Assembly (NCBI RefSeq): GCF_018455725.1
Contig: NZ_JAHCLR010000040.1
Location: 1-60,488 of the forward strand
DNA length: 60,488 bases
Direction of reading: 5' to 3'
From: Mycolicibacter acidiphilus
GTDB lineage: Bacteria > Actinomycetota > Actinomycetes > Mycobacteriales > Mycobacteriaceae
Of the stretch, positions 10,415 through 17,750 are shown piece by piece (within the stretch, counting starts at the first letter, position 1; the number at the start of each line of letters is the position of its first letter). Made by a program: the position numbers and the translations under genes. The notes beneath the pieces are model-generated. The model saw only the letters and a program-made list of their open reading frames with translations, was not told the origin of the DNA and searched no databases.

Positions 10415-11584
10415 ATGGATTTTGGAGCGTTGCCACCGGAGGTGAATTCCGGCCGGATGTACGCCGGCGCCGGGCCCGGGCCGATGCTGGCCGCCGCAGC
10501 GGCCTGGGAGGGCCTGGCAGCCGAACTGCACTCGGCGGCAGTCGGTTACGGATCCGCGGTCTCCGATCTGTCCGACGGCTGGCATGGGCCGTCGGCTGAG
10601 TCGATGGCCGCTGCGGCGACGCCGTTCACCGAATGGCTGGCGGCCACCGCCGCCCAGGCGGAGCAGACCGCAACGCAGGCGATCGCGGCGGCCGCCGCCT
10701 ATGAGGCGGCGTTCGCCGCGACCGTCCCGCCGCCGGTGATCGCCGCGAACCGCAGTCTGCTGCTGATGCTGATCGCGACGAACATCCTGGGGCAGAACAC
10801 GACTGCGATCGCCGGCACCGAGGCACACTACGCCGAGATGTGGGCGCAGGATGCGACCGCGATGTACTCCTACGCGGGCGCGGCAGCGGCCGCCACGCGG
10901 CTTGCGCCGTTCGCCGCTGCGCCGTCGACCACCGGCCGGGGCGGTGCGGCCGCGGCGCTGTCGACGGTGCCCGACGCGCTGCGCGGCGTGGCCGGGTCGG
11001 CGTCATCGGCGCTCGACGAGGTCAACCGCGGACTGTCGGGTCTGTCCGGGCTGCTGGGGAACCTCGGCGGACCGTGGTCGCCGTTCGGGACGATGGCCAA
11101 CGTCGGCACCAGTTGGCTGACGTCCATGCAGATCCTGGCGCTGGCGCAGAACGTGCCGGGCGTGGTCAGCATGCTCAGCGGCGCCCCGCCGGTCACCGGC
11201 GCGCTGGGGCCGCTGTCGGGTGGGTTCATCTCCTATCAGGCCCCACTGGCGGCCGGTACGGGAACAGCGGTGTCCTCGGTGTCGGCGGTGACCGGGCAGT
11301 CCAGCCTGGTCGGGTCGCTGTCGGTGCCGAGCGCGTGGTCGGCCAAAGCCCCGGCGGTGCGGCTGCTGTCGGCGTCGCTGCCGAGTTCGGCCACGCCGGT
11401 GAACATCGCATCGACCAGCGGGATGTTCAACGAGATGGCGCTCTCCTCGCTGGCCGGGCGGGCCGTCGGCGGCACCACCGTGCACGCGGTGGCCGGTGGC
11501 GGTTCCCGGGTGATCGGGAAGGCGCCCGACACCGAACAGTTGACGACGGCCACCATCCTGGTGATCCCGGTGGCCGAGGAATAG
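10415..11584 (+). CDS. PPE family protein, SVP subgroup
   Basis: 389 residues from ATG 10415. The PPE domain (about 1-180) begins [20 protein letters not shown], has the type VII secretion-linked WHGPSAESM motif near residue 52 and the helical hairpin [22 protein letters not shown]. The C-terminal part carries the SVP signature (GSLSVPSAW, about residue 300), followed by a domain ending in [15 protein letters not shown] proteins normally heterodimerise with a PE protein and are exported by ESX systems. No PE gene precedes this one, so its partner must be encoded elsewhere. An in-frame upstream extension of the frame has no similarity to PPE and is ignored. Confidence 0.92.
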   Translation: MDFGALPPEVNSGRMYAGAGPGPMLAAAAAWEGLAAELHSAAVGYGSAVSDLSDGWHGPSAESMAAAATPFTEWLAATAAQAEQTATQAIAAAAAYEAAFAATVPPPVIAANRSLLLMLIATNILGQNTTAIAGTEAHYAEMWAQDATAMYSYAGAAAAATRLAPFAAAPSTTGRGGAAAALSTVPDALRGVAGSASSALDEVNRGLSGLSGLLGNLGGPWSPFGTMANVGTSWLTSMQILALAQNVPGVVSMLSGAPPVTGALGPLSGGFISYQAPLAAGTGTAVSSVSAVTGQSSLVGSLSVPSAWSAKAPAVRLLSASLPSSATPVNIASTSGMFNEMALSSLAGRAVGGTTVHAVAGGGSRVIGKAPDTEQLTTATILVIPVAEE

Positions 11585-11632
11585 CGGCGAATCCGTCATC
11601 GGCACAACCGATCCCGACAGAGAGGGAATCCC

Positions 11633-11980
11633 ATGAAACTGCGACTCGCACTGCTCGGTGTCTGCGCACTGATCGGCTTCGCGGCGCCCGCCCACGCCGA
11701 CACCGGCTCCGACGCCCCACCCGACGCCGACACGGTGGCCACCGTCGCGAACGCCGGCTTCCTCGACTCGCTGCGCGCAGCGGGCATCACCTACGCGAAC
11801 CCGGGCAGGGTCATCGACGCCGGACGGGCGGTCTGCGGCCTGGTGAACCGCGGCGAACCGGGCCTGGAGGTCGTCAGCGACATCAAGGCGAACAACCCCG
11901 GCTTCACCACCGACGGGGCCGCCCAGTTCGCCGCGATCTCCGCCCGGTCGTTCTGCCCGCAGCAGTTGGCGAAGCGATGA
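11633..11980 (+). CDS. Secreted DUF732-domain protein
   Basis: 115 residues; ATG 11633 follows GAGAGGGAATCCC. A signal peptide ends at AHA/D (about residue 23). The mature part has the DUF732 pattern: FLDSLRAAGITYANPGRVIDAGRAVCGLVNRG, then AAQFAAISARSFCP, with two cysteines that probably form a disulfide. Small exported proteins of this family are abundant in mycobacteria and their function is unknown. The stop codon overlaps the ATG of the following winged-helix ORF (ATGA). Confidence 0.85.
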   Translation: MKLRLALLGVCALIGFAAPAHADTGSDAPPDADTVATVANAGFLDSLRAAGITYANPGRVIDAGRAVCGLVNRGEPGLEVVSDIKANNPGFTTDGAAQFAAISARSFCPQQLAKR

Positions 11981-12276
11981 GGTCGGTGTTCGGTGCTGCC
12001 GGTCACCGCATCGAAATCCGCTGCGGCGGTGTGCTTGTCGACGAGGCGGTGCGGCCGGTGTCGCTGTCGGGGCTGGCGGTGCTGCAGGTGCTGGCCGCGC
12101 GGCGCGGCAACGTCGTGGCCCGCGACGACCTGCTGCAGGTGCTGCCGGGCAAGACGAACAGCACCCACGCGGTGGAGGCCGCGGTAGCGCGACTGCGAAC
12201 TGCGCTGGGGGACAAGCGGATCATCGCCACCGTCGTCAAACGCGGCTACCGGCTGGCGGTGGACGAGGCGCGGTAG
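11977..12276 (+). CDS. Orphan OmpR/PhoB-type winged-helix domain (HemD C-terminal-like)
   Basis: 99 residues, ATG 11977 overlapping the preceding stop. The sequence contains VSLSGLAVLQVLAARRGNVVARDDLLQVLPG, then THAVEAAVARLRTALGDK and TVVKRGYRLAVDE, which is a complete winged-helix Trans_reg_C domain. In mycobacteria this version is normally the C-terminal domain of a longer protein whose first part is uroporphyrinogen-III synthase-like (compare Rv0260c). That catalytic part is absent; the DNA upstream encodes the DUF732 protein. It may be a stand-alone DNA-binding protein or a translocated remnant. Coupled translation with the DUF732 gene favours expression. Confidence 0.7.
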   Translation: MRSVFGAAGHRIEIRCGGVLVDEAVRPVSLSGLAVLQVLAARRGNVVARDDLLQVLPGKTNSTHAVEAAVARLRTALGDKRIIATVVKRGYRLAVDEAR

Positions 12277-12277
12277 G

Positions 12278-13033
12278 TCAGTGCCGCTGCGCTCGGCTGC
12301 GGGCGGCCTCGGCGGCTTCGGCGATCGGACCGCGCCACAGATCGCCGTGGCCGGGCGCCAGGATCTCGGTGTCCAGCAGCGCCAGCGCCGACAGGCTGCG
12401 CAGGCAGCCGTCCTGGCTGTGGCTGAACAACTCCGGCAGTAGCTGCGGGCCGCGGTGCGGCAGCAGCGGGTGCCCGGTCACCAGGGCGTCGCCGCTGGCC
12501 AACACGCCGTCGACCACATACGAGCAGTGCCCGCGGGTGTGCCCGGGGGTGGGGATCGGCAGCGGCTGGCCGGGTAGCCCGGCCGCGATCTCCGGGGTCA
12601 GCGGCTCCGCGGTCGGGATGCCCTCCCGGTTCAGGCCGCCGTTGCGCAGCACGTGCATCGTCCACACCGCCCAGCTCGGCCGCCACAGATTCGGGGCGAT
12701 CGCCAGCGGGGACGCCTGCTCCAGGTACTGCCGCTTGGCGTGGCCGACCTCGTCGGCGTGGCAATACACCGGTGTGCCATAGGTTTTCGCGAGCCAGATC
12801 GCCGCGCCGAAATGGTCGACGTGGGCGTGGGTGAGCAGCACCGCGCGCACGTCGGCGGCGTGGTAGCCCAGCGCGCCCAGCGACGCCAGCACATCGGTGC
12901 GGTCACCGGGATACCCGGCGTCGATCAGCAGCACCCCGGTGTCGTCGGTGACCAGCAGCCAGTTGACCGCGTCACCGCGGGCCAGGTGCACCCGTTCGGT
13001 GACCGGGATGAGCTCGACCAGGCGCTCCGTCAT
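12278..13033 (-). CDS. Metallo-beta-lactamase-fold hydrolase (Rv0406c-like)
   Basis: 251 residues from ATG 13033 (TERLVELIPVTERVHLARG). The zinc-binding LLTHAHVDHFGAAIWLA motif (HxHxDH) is near residue 80. TPGHTRGHCSYVV supplies the next histidine, SGDALVTG the bridging aspartate, and LAPGHGDLW the last histidine. Glyoxalase II-like hydrolysis is plausible but unproven. It is divergent from fgd1 with a 42-base gap, the arrangement seen for Rv0406c and fgd1 in M. tuberculosis. The stop codon lies one base from the end of the winged-helix ORF. Confidence 0.85.
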   Translation of the reverse strand: MTERLVELIPVTERVHLARGDAVNWLLVTDDTGVLLIDAGYPGDRTDVLASLGALGYHAADVRAVLLTHAHVDHFGAAIWLAKTYGTPVYCHADEVGHAKRQYLEQASPLAIAPNLWRPSWAVWTMHVLRNGGLNREGIPTAEPLTPEIAAGLPGQPLPIPTPGHTRGHCSYVVDGVLASGDALVTGHPLLPHRGPQLLPELFSHSQDGCLRSLSALALLDTEILAPGHGDLWRGPIAEAAEAARSRAQRH

Positions 13034-13075
13034 GCCCGTGATCTTAGGAAGTGCCCGGGAGAGTAGAAAAGGTGA

Positions 13076-14086
13076 ATGGCTGAACTGAGACTGGGATACA
13101 AGGCGTCGGCTGAGCAGTTCGGGCCGCGAGAACTCGTCGAGCTCGGCGTGGCGGCCGAAGCGCACGGCATGGACAGCGCCACCGTCAGCGACCACTTCCA
13201 ACCGTGGCGGCACGACGGCGGGCACGCCCCGTTCTCGCTGTCCTGGCTGACTGCGGTCGGCGAGCGCACCGAGCGGATCCTGCTCGGCACCTCCGTGCTC
13301 ACCCCGACGTTCCGATACAACCCGGCCGTCATCGCCCAGGCATTCGCGACCATGGGCTGCCTGTACCCGGGGCGGGTCTTCCTCGGGGTGGGCACCGGCG
13401 AGGCGCTCAACGAGATCGCCACCGGATTCACCGGCGACTGGCCGGATTTCAAGGAGCGCTTCGCAAGGCTGCGCGAATCGGTGCGGCTGATGCGCGAACT
13501 GTGGCAGGGCGGCCGCGTCGATTTCGACGGCGACTACTACCGACTGCAGGGCGCCTTCATCTACGACGTGCCCGACGACGGGGTCCCGGTGTACATCGCC
13601 GCCGGGGGGCCGGTGGTGGCCAAGTACGCCGGGCGGGCCGGTGACGGATTCATCTGCACCTCCGGCAAGGGCGCGGAACTGTACGCCGACAAGCTGATGC
13701 CGGCGGTGACCGAGGGCGCCGCCGCGGCGGGACGGTCGATCGAGGACGTCGACCGGATGATCGAGATCAAGATCTCCTACGACCCGGATCCTGAGCTGGC
13801 GTTGAACAACACCCGGTTCTGGGCGCCGCTGTCGCTGAGCGCCGAGCAGAAGACGTCCATCCACGATCCGATCGAGATGGAGCGCGCCGCCGACGCCCTG
13901 CCGATCGAGCAGATCGCCAAGCGCTGGATCGTCGCCTCCGACCCCGATGATGCCGTCGAACAGGTCGGTCAGTACGTCAAGTGGGGCCTGAACCACCTGG
14001 TGTTCCACGCCCCCGGCCACGACCAGCGCCGGTTCCTGGAGTTGTTCAAGACCGACTTGGAGCCGCGGCTGCGCCGGCTGGGGTAA
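13076..14086 (+). CDS. fgd1: F420-dependent glucose-6-phosphate dehydrogenase
   Basis: 336 residues, the same length as M. tuberculosis FGD1. It converts glucose-6-phosphate to 6-phosphogluconolactone while reducing coenzyme F420. It is the main source of F420H2, which F420-dependent reductases (such as the Ddn-like protein at 59876-60388) use. The catalytic residues known from the family are present at the expected numbers: His40 and Trp44 (SDHFQPW) and Glu109 ([10 protein letters not shown]). The luciferase-like TIM barrel is complete through [17 protein letters not shown]. It is divergent from the MBL hydrolase gene. The pta-ackA genes that follow fgd1 in M. tuberculosis are missing here. 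Confidence 0.96.
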   Translation: MAELRLGYKASAEQFGPRELVELGVAAEAHGMDSATVSDHFQPWRHDGGHAPFSLSWLTAVGERTERILLGTSVLTPTFRYNPAVIAQAFATMGCLYPGRVFLGVGTGEALNEIATGFTGDWPDFKERFARLRESVRLMRELWQGGRVDFDGDYYRLQGAFIYDVPDDGVPVYIAAGGPVVAKYAGRAGDGFICTSGKGAELYADKLMPAVTEGAAAAGRSIEDVDRMIEIKISYDPDPELALNNTRFWAPLSLSAEQKTSIHDPIEMERAADALPIEQIAKRWIVASDPDDAVEQVGQYVKWGLNHLVFHAPGHDQRRFLELFKTDLEPRLRRLG

Positions 14087-14291
14087 TCCGCGACGGTGGA
14101 CGTTAGTCGTGCATTCCGTGCGATTGCCTACTGCATGAATTGATCTTGAACAAGAACTCTGATTTCGCTCCCGATAAGCTGATCTTTCAGTAGTTTGACC
14201 CCCAGGAACGTCATATCTCAATTCTATATAGGGGGTTTGGCAGACTGGTCGGCGCAATGGCGGGCGGAGCGGTCGGTGGCAGGTTCGGCGA

Positions 14292-17111
14292 ATGGCCGGA
14301 GCATCCTCGGTGGTCGGGGCGTTTCTGGCATTCGGGCTCAGCCCCCTGGGGGCGTCGGCTCACGCCGACGGTTTCGATGACATGTTCGACCCGAGCGCGT
14401 GGAGTGCGCTGTTCGACGTGTCCGGCAGCGCGGCACCGGGTGACGATTTCGGAGCCGAGCTGGCGCAGGCGTTCCAGACCGACTTCTGGCTGCCGTTCCA
14501 CACCGCGCTGCAGGACTGGATTACCAGTCCGCTCGGCATTCAGGTGGACGGCGCGATCAACGACATGTTCAAGTCGTTCACCCCGGACAATTTCTGCGGC
14601 GTGATCTGCAACGGTGTCGACGGCACCGCGACCGACGTGAACGGCGGCGACGGCGGCTGGTGGTTCGGCGACGGCGGGGCCGGCTGGGTCAGCGATGAGC
14701 AGGGCGTGGCCGGCGGCAACGGCGGCGACGCCGGCGGCTGGGGCAACGGCGGCGACGGCGGCGCCGGCGGCCTGGGCGCCGACGGTGGCGACGGCGGGAC
14801 CGGCGGCGAGTGGTGGGGCAACGGCGGTGACGGCGGTGCCGGTGGCACCGGCACGTTCTTGAACGGCGGCACCGGCGTGGGCGGCAACGGCGGCGACGGC
14901 GGCAACTCCGCGAGCCAGCCGCCGACGGACCTCTTCGCGCACGGCGCGGCCGGTAACGGCGGTAATGGCGGCCAGGGCGGTGCGGGTGCGGCCGGCACCA
15001 ACGGTGGTGACGGCGCCGGAACCGGCGGTGTCGGCGGTGATGGGACCGGCGGCGCTCTCGGCGGCAACGGTGGCAACGGCGGCAACGGCGGAATCCTGCT
15101 GGGCAGCGGTGGCAACGCCGGCGCCGGCGGGACCGGCGGCGTGGGCGGCAACGGTGGGGACGGCACGTCAGGGGTGACCAACGCCGCCGGTGACGGCACC
15201 AACGGGGCGCTCGGCGGCAGCGGCGCCGACGGCGGCAAGGGCGGCAACGGCGGCACCGTCGGCGGTAAGGGCGGCTTCTTCGGTGCGAACGGCGGTACGG
15301 GCGCGGCCGGTGACGGCGGCAACGGAGGCACCGGCGGTCTCGGCGGTAACGGCGGCAACGGAGCGGACGCCACCACCGCCGGTGCGGCCGGGGGGGCCGG
15401 GGGCAACGCGGCCGGCGGCGGCCACGGCGGGAGCGGGGGCCAGGGCGGTGTCTCGGGCGCCGGCGTCGGTGGGACCGGCGGCAATGCCGGCGGCGGTGGC
15501 AATGCGGGCACGGCCGGTCACGGTGGTGCGGGCGCGGATGGCGGCGCCGGCGATGCCGCGGGCAAGGGCGGCGCCGGCGGCAACGGCGCCGACGGTGGTA
15601 CCGCGGGCAACGCCGGGGTCGGCGGCACCGGCCCCGGCGGAAACGGGGCCGCCGGCCAGGGTGCCGCCGGCGGCACCGACAGCGACGGCGGCAACGGCGG
15701 CAAGGGCGGCGACGGCGACGGCCTCAATTCGACCGGCACGGCCGGGCAAGCGGGCGGGGCCGGCGGCAAGGGCGGCAATGCCGGCGCCAACGCGAACGGT
15801 GGTCTCGGCGGCAACGGCGGCAACGGGGCGCCCGGAACTGAGGGCGACGTCGGCCTGGCCGGTATCACCGGCGGCGCCGGTGGTGACGGCGGTGCCGGCG
15901 GACTCGGTGGCAGCGAATCCGGCAACGGCGGCAATGGCGGCTCCGGCGGTCTCGGCGCCACCGGCGGCACCGGCGGCAACGGCAGTGCCGCCGGCAGCAA
16001 CGGCGGCGGTGGCGGCTTCGGCGGCCACGGTGGCAACGCCGGCGCGGGCGGGGCGGCGAACAACGCAACCGGCACCGACGGCACCACCGGCAACGGCGGC
16101 AACGGCGGTACGGGCGGCAACGGCGGCAACGCCACCGGCGACAAGAACATCGCCGGTGCCGGCGGCTGGGGCGGCGATGGCGGCAACGGCGGTGACGGCA
16201 GCACCACGGTCGCCGGCAACGGTGGTGTCGGCGGCAACGGCGGTGACGGCAACGCCACGTCGAGCGGCAACACCGGCGGCCTGGGCGGCAACGGTGGCCA
16301 CGGCCCGGTCGGTGGCAACGGCGGCGACGGCGGGCTGGGCGGCAAGGATGCCAACGCCGGCAGCACCGGCGGTCTCGGCGGCGCCGGCGGTACCGGGGCC
16401 GGCAACAACGGCGGCAACGGGGGCGCCGGCGCCGGTGGTGGCGGTGGTGGCATCGGCACCGCGGGCGGCACCGGCGGTGCCGGTGGTGCCGGCGGCGACG
16501 GTGGCGCGGCCACCGGAACCGGCGCGACCGGCGGTGACGGCGGCAAGGGCTTCTGGGGCGGCACCGGTCAGGGAGCCGGTGCGGTCGGTGGAGTCGGCGG
16601 CGGTGGTGGCAACGGCGGCAGCGCGACCGCAACTGGCGGCGGGACCGCCACCGGCGGCAACGGCGGCTACGGCTACACCGGTGGGCACGCCGAGGGCACC
16701 GGCACCCATGGCGGCGCCGGCGGCACCGGCGGTGCCGGCGGCAACGCGAACACCACCGGCACCGGCACGTCCACCGGCGGCAACGGCGGCGGCGGCAGCC
16801 TGGGTGGCCTGGCCACCAACGGCGGCACCAGCGGCGCCGGCGGCGGCGGCGGAGCGGGCGGCGATGCCACCTCGACGGGCGGCGGCACCGCCGCCGGTGG
16901 CCTCGGCGGTGACGGCGGCGGCGGCGGCAGCGGCAACGCCGGCACCGGCGGTGCGGGCGGTGTCGGTGGTGCGGGCGGATCCGCGACGGCCGGCGCCGGC
17001 CAGACCGAGACCGGTGGCGGCGGTGGGGCCGGCGAGAAGGGCGGCGCCGGCACTAACGGCGGCACCGGCACCGCGGGTGGCGCCGGTACCCCGGGCACTA
17101 ACGCCCCCTGA
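14292..17111 (+). CDS. Secreted non-PE PGRS-type glycine-rich protein
   Basis: 939 residues from ATG 14292. A hydrophobic leader ([20 protein letters not shown]) is followed by about 100 non-repetitive residues, GFDDMFDPSAWSALFDVSG, then the CGVICNGVDGTATDVNGGDGG motif shared with the proteins at 1-1191 and 1299-3740. The rest is PGRS repeat, with more Thr/Ala/Ser near the C-terminus. The start is odd. The annotated leader has no positive charge, yet the 20 in-frame codons before it (back to a stop at 14229) encode an Arg/Gly-rich stretch, TGRRNGGRSGRWQVRR, like the true N-terminus of the 44906 paralogue. No ATG, GTG or TTG exists in that stretch. Confidence 0.8.
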   Translation: MAGASSVVGAFLAFGLSPLGASAHADGFDDMFDPSAWSALFDVSGSAAPGDDFGAELAQAFQTDFWLPFHTALQDWITSPLGIQVDGAINDMFKSFTPDNFCGVICNGVDGTATDVNGGDGGWWFGDGGAGWVSDEQGVAGGNGGDAGGWGNGGDGGAGGLGADGGDGGTGGEWWGNGGDGGAGGTGTFLNGGTGVGGNGGDGGNSASQPPTDLFAHGAAGNGGNGGQGGAGAAGTNGGDGAGTGGVGGDGTGGALGGNGGNGGNGGILLGSGGNAGAGGTGGVGGNGGDGTSGVTNAAGDGTNGALGGSGADGGKGGNGGTVGGKGGFFGANGGTGAAGDGGNGGTGGLGGNGGNGADATTAGAAGGAGGNAAGGGHGGSGGQGGVSGAGVGGTGGNAGGGGNAGTAGHGGAGADGGAGDAAGKGGAGGNGADGGTAGNAGVGGTGPGGNGAAGQGAAGGTDSDGGNGGKGGDGDGLNSTGTAGQAGGAGGKGGNAGANANGGLGGNGGNGAPGTEGDVGLAGITGGAGGDGGAGGLGGSESGNGGNGGSGGLGATGGTGGNGSAAGSNGGGGGFGGHGGNAGAGGAANNATGTDGTTGNGGNGGTGGNGGNATGDKNIAGAGGWGGDGGNGGDGSTTVAGNGGVGGNGGDGNATSSGNTGGLGGNGGHGPVGGNGGDGGLGGKDANAGSTGGLGGAGGTGAGNNGGNGGAGAGGGGGGIGTAGGTGGAGGAGGDGGAATGTGATGGDGGKGFWGGTGQGAGAVGGVGGGGGNGGSATATGGGTATGGNGGYGYTGGHAEGTGTHGGAGGTGGAGGNANTTGTGTSTGGNGGGGSLGGLATNGGTSGAGGGGGAGGDATSTGGGTAAGGLGGDGGGGGSGNAGTGGAGGVGGAGGSATAGAGQTETGGGGGAGEKGGAGTNGGTGTAGGAGTPGTNAP

Positions 17112-17142
17112 TCACCCGGGTGCGGCCCCGCCACGAACGGAC

Positions 17143-17148
17143 TATGAT
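17143..17148 (+). promoter_or_regulatory. -10 element of the RelBE-type operon
   Basis: A perfect TATGAT hexamer. Transcription would be expected to begin about 7-8 bases downstream, at or next to 17156-17157, which coincides with an ATC codon in frame with the antitoxin. This suggests a leaderless or nearly leaderless message. It is discussed as a finding because the first standard start codon (TTG 17166) is nine bases further on. Confidence 0.5.
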
Positions 17149-17165
17149 TCCGGTCTATCGCAACG

Positions 17166-17444
17166 TTGCCGCTGTCGGAGGTCAAAGCGCGACTCTCGGA
17201 GATCGCCGAGGACGTCGCGGCCACCCACGAGCGCGTCCAGATCACCAAGAACGGCCGCAGCTACGTCGTGCTGCTCGCCGCGGAGGACCTCGAATCGATC
17301 GAGGCCACCCTGGAGTTGCTCAGTGACCCGGCCGCGATGGCTCGTGTCGCCGAATCCGAACGGGACATCGAGCGTGGCGAGGTTCTCGGTGAGCGGGCCG
17401 TCCGCGACCTGCTGCGCGCACGCGGATCAGCCGGCGGTGCATGA
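17166..17444 (+). CDS. Antitoxin of a RelBE-type pair (Phd/YefM fold)
   Basis: 92 residues if translation starts at TTG 17166. The sequence LPLSEVKARLSEIAEDVAATHERVQITKNGRSYVVLLAAEDLE is a Phd/YefM-type DNA-binding antitoxin domain. The acidic C-terminal part (ESIEATLELLSD, then AESERDIERGEVLGE) would wrap the toxin. Homologues usually begin M-x-T-(L/V)-P-L-S-E, and the codons before TTG read ATC GCA ACG, so the natural start may be the ATC at 17157. Its stop overlaps the ATG of the RelE-type toxin. It resembles M. tuberculosis RelF and probably autoregulates the operon together with the toxin. Confidence 0.8.
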   Translation: MPLSEVKARLSEIAEDVAATHERVQITKNGRSYVVLLAAEDLESIEATLELLSDPAAMARVAESERDIERGEVLGERAVRDLLRARGSAGGA

Positions 17445-17707
17445 CGTTTCAGGTCGTCGTGACCCGGACGGCCGCCCGGCAACTCGCTGATCGCCTACCG
17501 GAGTCGGTCGCCGCCGCTTGCGTCGAGTTCGTCTTCGGGCCGCTGGCGCAGTCGCCACGGCGTGTCGGCACGCCCCTGCGCCCACGCTTCGAAGGGCAGT
17601 GGCGGGCCCGCCGCGGTGAGTATCGGGTTCGCTACCGGATCGACGACCCGGCGCAGGTGGTCTACGTCGTCGACGTCGATCATCGCCGCGACGCGTACCG
17701 CAGCTGA
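17441..17707 (+). CDS. RelE/ParE-superfamily toxin (RelG-like)
   Basis: 88 residues, ATG 17441 overlapping the antitoxin stop (ATGA). The fold signature is clear: VVVTRTAARQLADRLPESVAAACVEFVFGPLAQ, then VGTPLRPRFEGQWRARRGEYRVRYRID, and VVYVVDVDHRRDAYR at the end. The conserved Arg residues and C-terminal DHRxxxYR match mycobacterial RelE/RelG. RelE toxins cleave mRNA on the ribosome; activity here is inferred. The pair lies between a PGRS gene and a porin-like gene, in the accessory insert between fgd1 and pknG. Confidence 0.88.
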   Translation: MTFQVVVTRTAARQLADRLPESVAAACVEFVFGPLAQSPRRVGTPLRPRFEGQWRARRGEYRVRYRIDDPAQVVYVVDVDHRRDAYRS

Positions 17708-17711
17708 TTGA

Positions 17712-17744
17712 GCCGCGGCTGCGCCGAGGTGACGCAGCCGCGGC
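17712..17744. terminator. Perfect 12-bp hairpin at a convergent junction
   Basis: GCCGCGGCTGCG at 17712-17723 pairs perfectly with CGCAGCCGCGGC at 17733-17744 around a 9-base loop. It fills the short gap between the RelE-type toxin gene and the convergent porin-like gene, and can serve both strands. Confidence 0.7.
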
Positions 17745-17750
17745 CCCGGC

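Noticed and set aside
14700-17100. Regularly spaced GGCGGCAACGG-type repeats that might suggest a CRISPR array or minisatellite
   Set aside because: The repeats are coding PGRS codons of variable length, with no uniform repeat and spacer pattern and no cas genes.
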